Assembly: GCA_937983075.1 (NCBI GenBank)
Contig: CALKAQ010000104.1
Coordinates: forward strand, 1 to 7,148
DNA: 7,148 nt
Direction of reading: 5' to 3'
DNA from: an uncultured bacterium
GTDB taxonomy: Bacteria > Bacillota > Limnochordia > DTU080 > JAAYLA01
The number at the start of each line of letters is the position of its first letter. Positions within the stretch are counted from its first letter, which is position 1. The notes below the pieces were generated by a model. It was not told where the DNA came from. It saw nothing but the letters and a program-made list of their open reading frames with translations, and did no database searches. Below are positions 5,714 through 7,148 of the stretch, piece after piece. Both the position numbers and the translations under genes were made by a program.

Positions 5714-6742
5714 ATGGCCCTTCCCGACGTCGAGATTGTGATTACGGACCAGACTCGGCCCCTCTCCCAGAGGGGCTTTGGTCTGCCCTTGATTTTCGGC
5801 ACAAGCAAGGCGCATCCGTACACGGAGTATACGTCCTTGAGTGCAGTGGCCGAAGACTTCGACACGACTGATGCGGAGTATTTGGCTGCGCAAGCCATGT
5901 TCCGCCAGTCGCCGAGCCCGTCGAAAGTCGCGATCCACAGCGTGCAGCGCGAAATGCCTACGGATGGCGACCTGGCGTCTGCGCTGAACGACCTGGTGCA
6001 GCGGCACAATGATTGGTACTGGCTGGTGTATGCGCCGCGGGCCCACGAGGATGGTGACCTGGAGGCGTTGGCCGACTGGGTGGCGGCGGCGGGGAAGTTT
6101 GCCGTTGTGACCAACGAGGCCGAGGCGTCTGCGGCTGACATCGTGGCGCAGGCGACCGCGATGAACACGTCGCGTGTGGTGTACTTTGCGCATACCGACC
6201 CGAGTCAGTACCCTGACGCCGCGCTGGTGGGGCGTATGGCACCGCTGCAACCCGGTTCGGCGACGTTCAAATTCAAGACGTTGGACGGAGTGACGGAAGC
6301 GTCGTTTAGCACAACCGAGATCAGCCAACTTCATGAAGCCGGCGTCATCACTTACGTGGCCAAGTTCGGCGTGTTGCAGACGAGCGAAGGCTTCGTGACG
6401 GATAAGACCTTCGCAGACATCACGTTGGCGAAAGACTGGCTCAAGGCCCGAATGGAGGAGCGCATCAGCCGCGTCCTGTTCGTCAACGAGAAGGTTCCCT
6501 ACGACAATATCGGTATCGCTCAAATCGTTGATCCAATCCGCTCGACGCTACAGCAGGCGACGGCGCTTGGCATCATTGCCCGGGCAGATGATGGCACCGG
6601 ACTCTTCACTGTTCAGGCGCCTCGTCGGGAGGATGTCGACCCGAATGACCGGGCCAATCGCATTCTTCCCGATGTCTACTGGGACGCGATTCTCGCTGGT
6701 GCAGTCCATCGGGTGCGCGTCACTGGAGTCGTGAGGGTGTAA
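5714..6742 (+). CDS. Contractile tail sheath protein, DUF3383-like
   Basis: This 342-residue protein is the contractile sheath subunit, which stores the energy that drives the tube through the host envelope. It begins with a short beta segment followed by RGFGLPLIFGTS (20-31), the usual sheath N-terminal arm. An alpha/beta core follows, with WYWLVYAPR (101-109) and RVVYFAHTDPSQYPDAALVGRM (154-175). Next comes TFKFKTLDGVT (184-194), matching the sheath 'W/F-K-F-K-x-L-x-G-V' motif. A helical part, LAKDWLKARMEERISRVL (238-255), leads to the C-terminal beta arm HRVRVTGVVRV (332-342), which in sheaths links to neighbouring subunits. At 342 residues it sits at the short end for sheaths, close to other DUF3383 members. 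Being sheath rather than only tube, it sets the morphology as myophage. Confidence 0.88.
   Translation: MALPDVEIVITDQTRPLSQRGFGLPLIFGTSKAHPYTEYTSLSAVAEDFDTTDAEYLAAQAMFRQSPSPSKVAIHSVQREMPTDGDLASALNDLVQRHNDWYWLVYAPRAHEDGDLEALADWVAAAGKFAVVTNEAEASAADIVAQATAMNTSRVVYFAHTDPSQYPDAALVGRMAPLQPGSATFKFKTLDGVTEASFSTTEISQLHEAGVITYVAKFGVLQTSEGFVTDKTFADITLAKDWLKARMEERISRVLFVNEKVPYDNIGIAQIVDPIRSTLQQATALGIIARADDGTGLFTVQAPRREDVDPNDRANRILPDVYWDAILAGAVHRVRVTGVVRV
5757..5777 (+). repeat. Intragenic hairpin near the start of the sheath gene
   Basis: GCCCCTCT counted from the inner G at 5758 to 5765 is complementary to AGAGGGGC 5769-5776, with a CCC loop. G5757 and T5777 add a G-U pair. Three T follow the stem. It lies about 44 bases inside the coding region and encodes part of TRPLSQRGFG. 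It may only reflect codon choice in GC-rich DNA. Confidence 0.5.
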
Positions 6743-6747
6743 GGAGG
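6741..6747 (+). promoter_or_regulatory. Perfect Shine-Dalgarno of the tail tube gene
   Basis: AAGGAGG overlaps the sheath stop codon and stands 10 bases before ATG 6758. It is the strongest ribosome binding site in the window and fits the high copy number expected for tail tube protein. Confidence 0.8.
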
Positions 6748-6757
6748 CTGAATTGAG

Positions 6758-7148
6758 ATGGCCGATGCCTATGATCCCCGAAATGTGGCTGTGATTGTCA
6801 ACGGTCGGGAGATTGTTGGCTTTGCCGAGGGAACGTTTATTGAAGCTGAGCGCTCTACTGAACGGTGGAGCGCGGATGTTGGGGCCAAGGGAGAAGTGAC
6901 GTTTGTTCGGAGCGCGGACGACACCGGCACGATCACAATCACCTTGAAACATAACAGCCCGAGCAACAGCTACCTTCATGAGCTGTTCCAGCAGCAGGAT
7001 GTGCCGGGGGCCGAGCCCATCACGATTAGTATTCAGGACCGAAACTTTGACGGCGACGTGAGCATCAGCGGTTCTGAGTGCAAAATCGTGAATCCGCCGA
7101 CGTTCAGTCGTGGCGATGAGATCGAGGACGCCGAGTGGCAGTTCCTCG
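6758..7148 (+). CDS. Tail tube protein, DUF3277-like, 3' truncated by the window
   Basis: This reading frame stays open from ATG 6758 to the window end and gives 130 residues without a stop. It resembles the DUF3277 family of tail tube proteins, which stack into the inner tube inside the sheath. Family-like parts are YDPRNVAVIVNGREIVGFAEGT (5-26, an N-terminal strand pair), the D/E-rich 'W-S-A-D-V-G-A-K-G-E-V' turn (37-47), and GTITITLKHNSPSNSYLHEL (57-76). Near the end come CKIVNPPTFSRGDEIEDAEW (108-127) and QFL. The family is usually about 140-150 residues long, so only a few C-terminal codons should be missing. The tube gene right after the sheath gene is the normal order. The first 60 codons use noticeably more A/T in the third position than the head genes. 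Confidence 0.85.
   Translation, partial: MADAYDPRNVAVIVNGREIVGFAEGTFIEAERSTERWSADVGAKGEVTFVRSADDTGTITITLKHNSPSNSYLHELFQQQDVPGAEPITISIQDRNFDGDVSISGSECKIVNPPTFSRGDEIEDAEWQFL

Noticed and set aside
4089..6523. Two long open frames on the minus strand (4089-5264 and 5120-6523).
   Set aside because: They run opposite several well-supported neck, terminator and sheath genes and cross their boundaries. Their composition (Arg, His, Leu rich) is that of antisense translation.
1..7148. CRISPR arrays, tRNA genes, insertion sequences, attachment sites, toxin-antitoxin or defence genes.
   Set aside because: No regularly spaced repeats, cloverleaf-like segments, transposase-like frames or defence-like proteins were seen. 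Every coding stretch is accounted for by virion structural genes.

Overview
This window is a contiguous stretch of the late structural operon of a tailed phage or prophage. All nine recognisable genes lie on the + strand and are packed tightly, several overlapping by 1 to 4 bases. The order is portal C-terminus fused to a MuF domain, prohead protease, HK97-type major capsid protein, small post-capsid protein, gp6-like head-tail connector, gp10-like neck protein, head-closure-like protein, neck/tail terminator, contractile tail sheath (DUF3383-like), and tail tube (DUF3277-like). The first gene is cut by the left edge of the window and the last by the right edge.

The DNA is GC-rich, with codons strongly biased to G or C in the third position. 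The Shine-Dalgarno sequences are long and strong (AAGGAG, AAGGGAG, AAGGAGG). That pairing, plus protein relatives best known from Clostridia/Bacilli phages, suggests a high-GC Firmicutes host, for example a Symbiobacterium-, Thermaerobacter- or Moorella-like lineage. This host assignment is inference; no host gene, integrase, att site or tRNA is present to settle it.

Region by region: 1-1851 carries capsid entry and maturation functions (portal, MuF, protease). Positions 1852-2026 are the only sizeable gap. It has no convincing gene, but it holds nested complementary segments and a T-loop hairpin that ends just before the capsid ribosome binding site. Positions 2027-3319 encode the capsid protein, followed by an 11-bp perfect inverted repeat and an 83-residue protein. 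Positions 3644-5701 encode the four connector, neck and terminator proteins that join head to tail. Positions 5714-7148 begin the contractile tail module (sheath, then tube).

Working together, the products would build a procapsid around the portal, mature it by proteolysis, seal the vertex with connector and closure proteins, and dock a contractile tail. The phage is therefore a myophage-morphology virus with an HK97-type head. I see no defence system, toxin, mobile element or CRISPR array. The least explained parts are the structured gap upstream of the capsid gene and the portal-MuF fusion.
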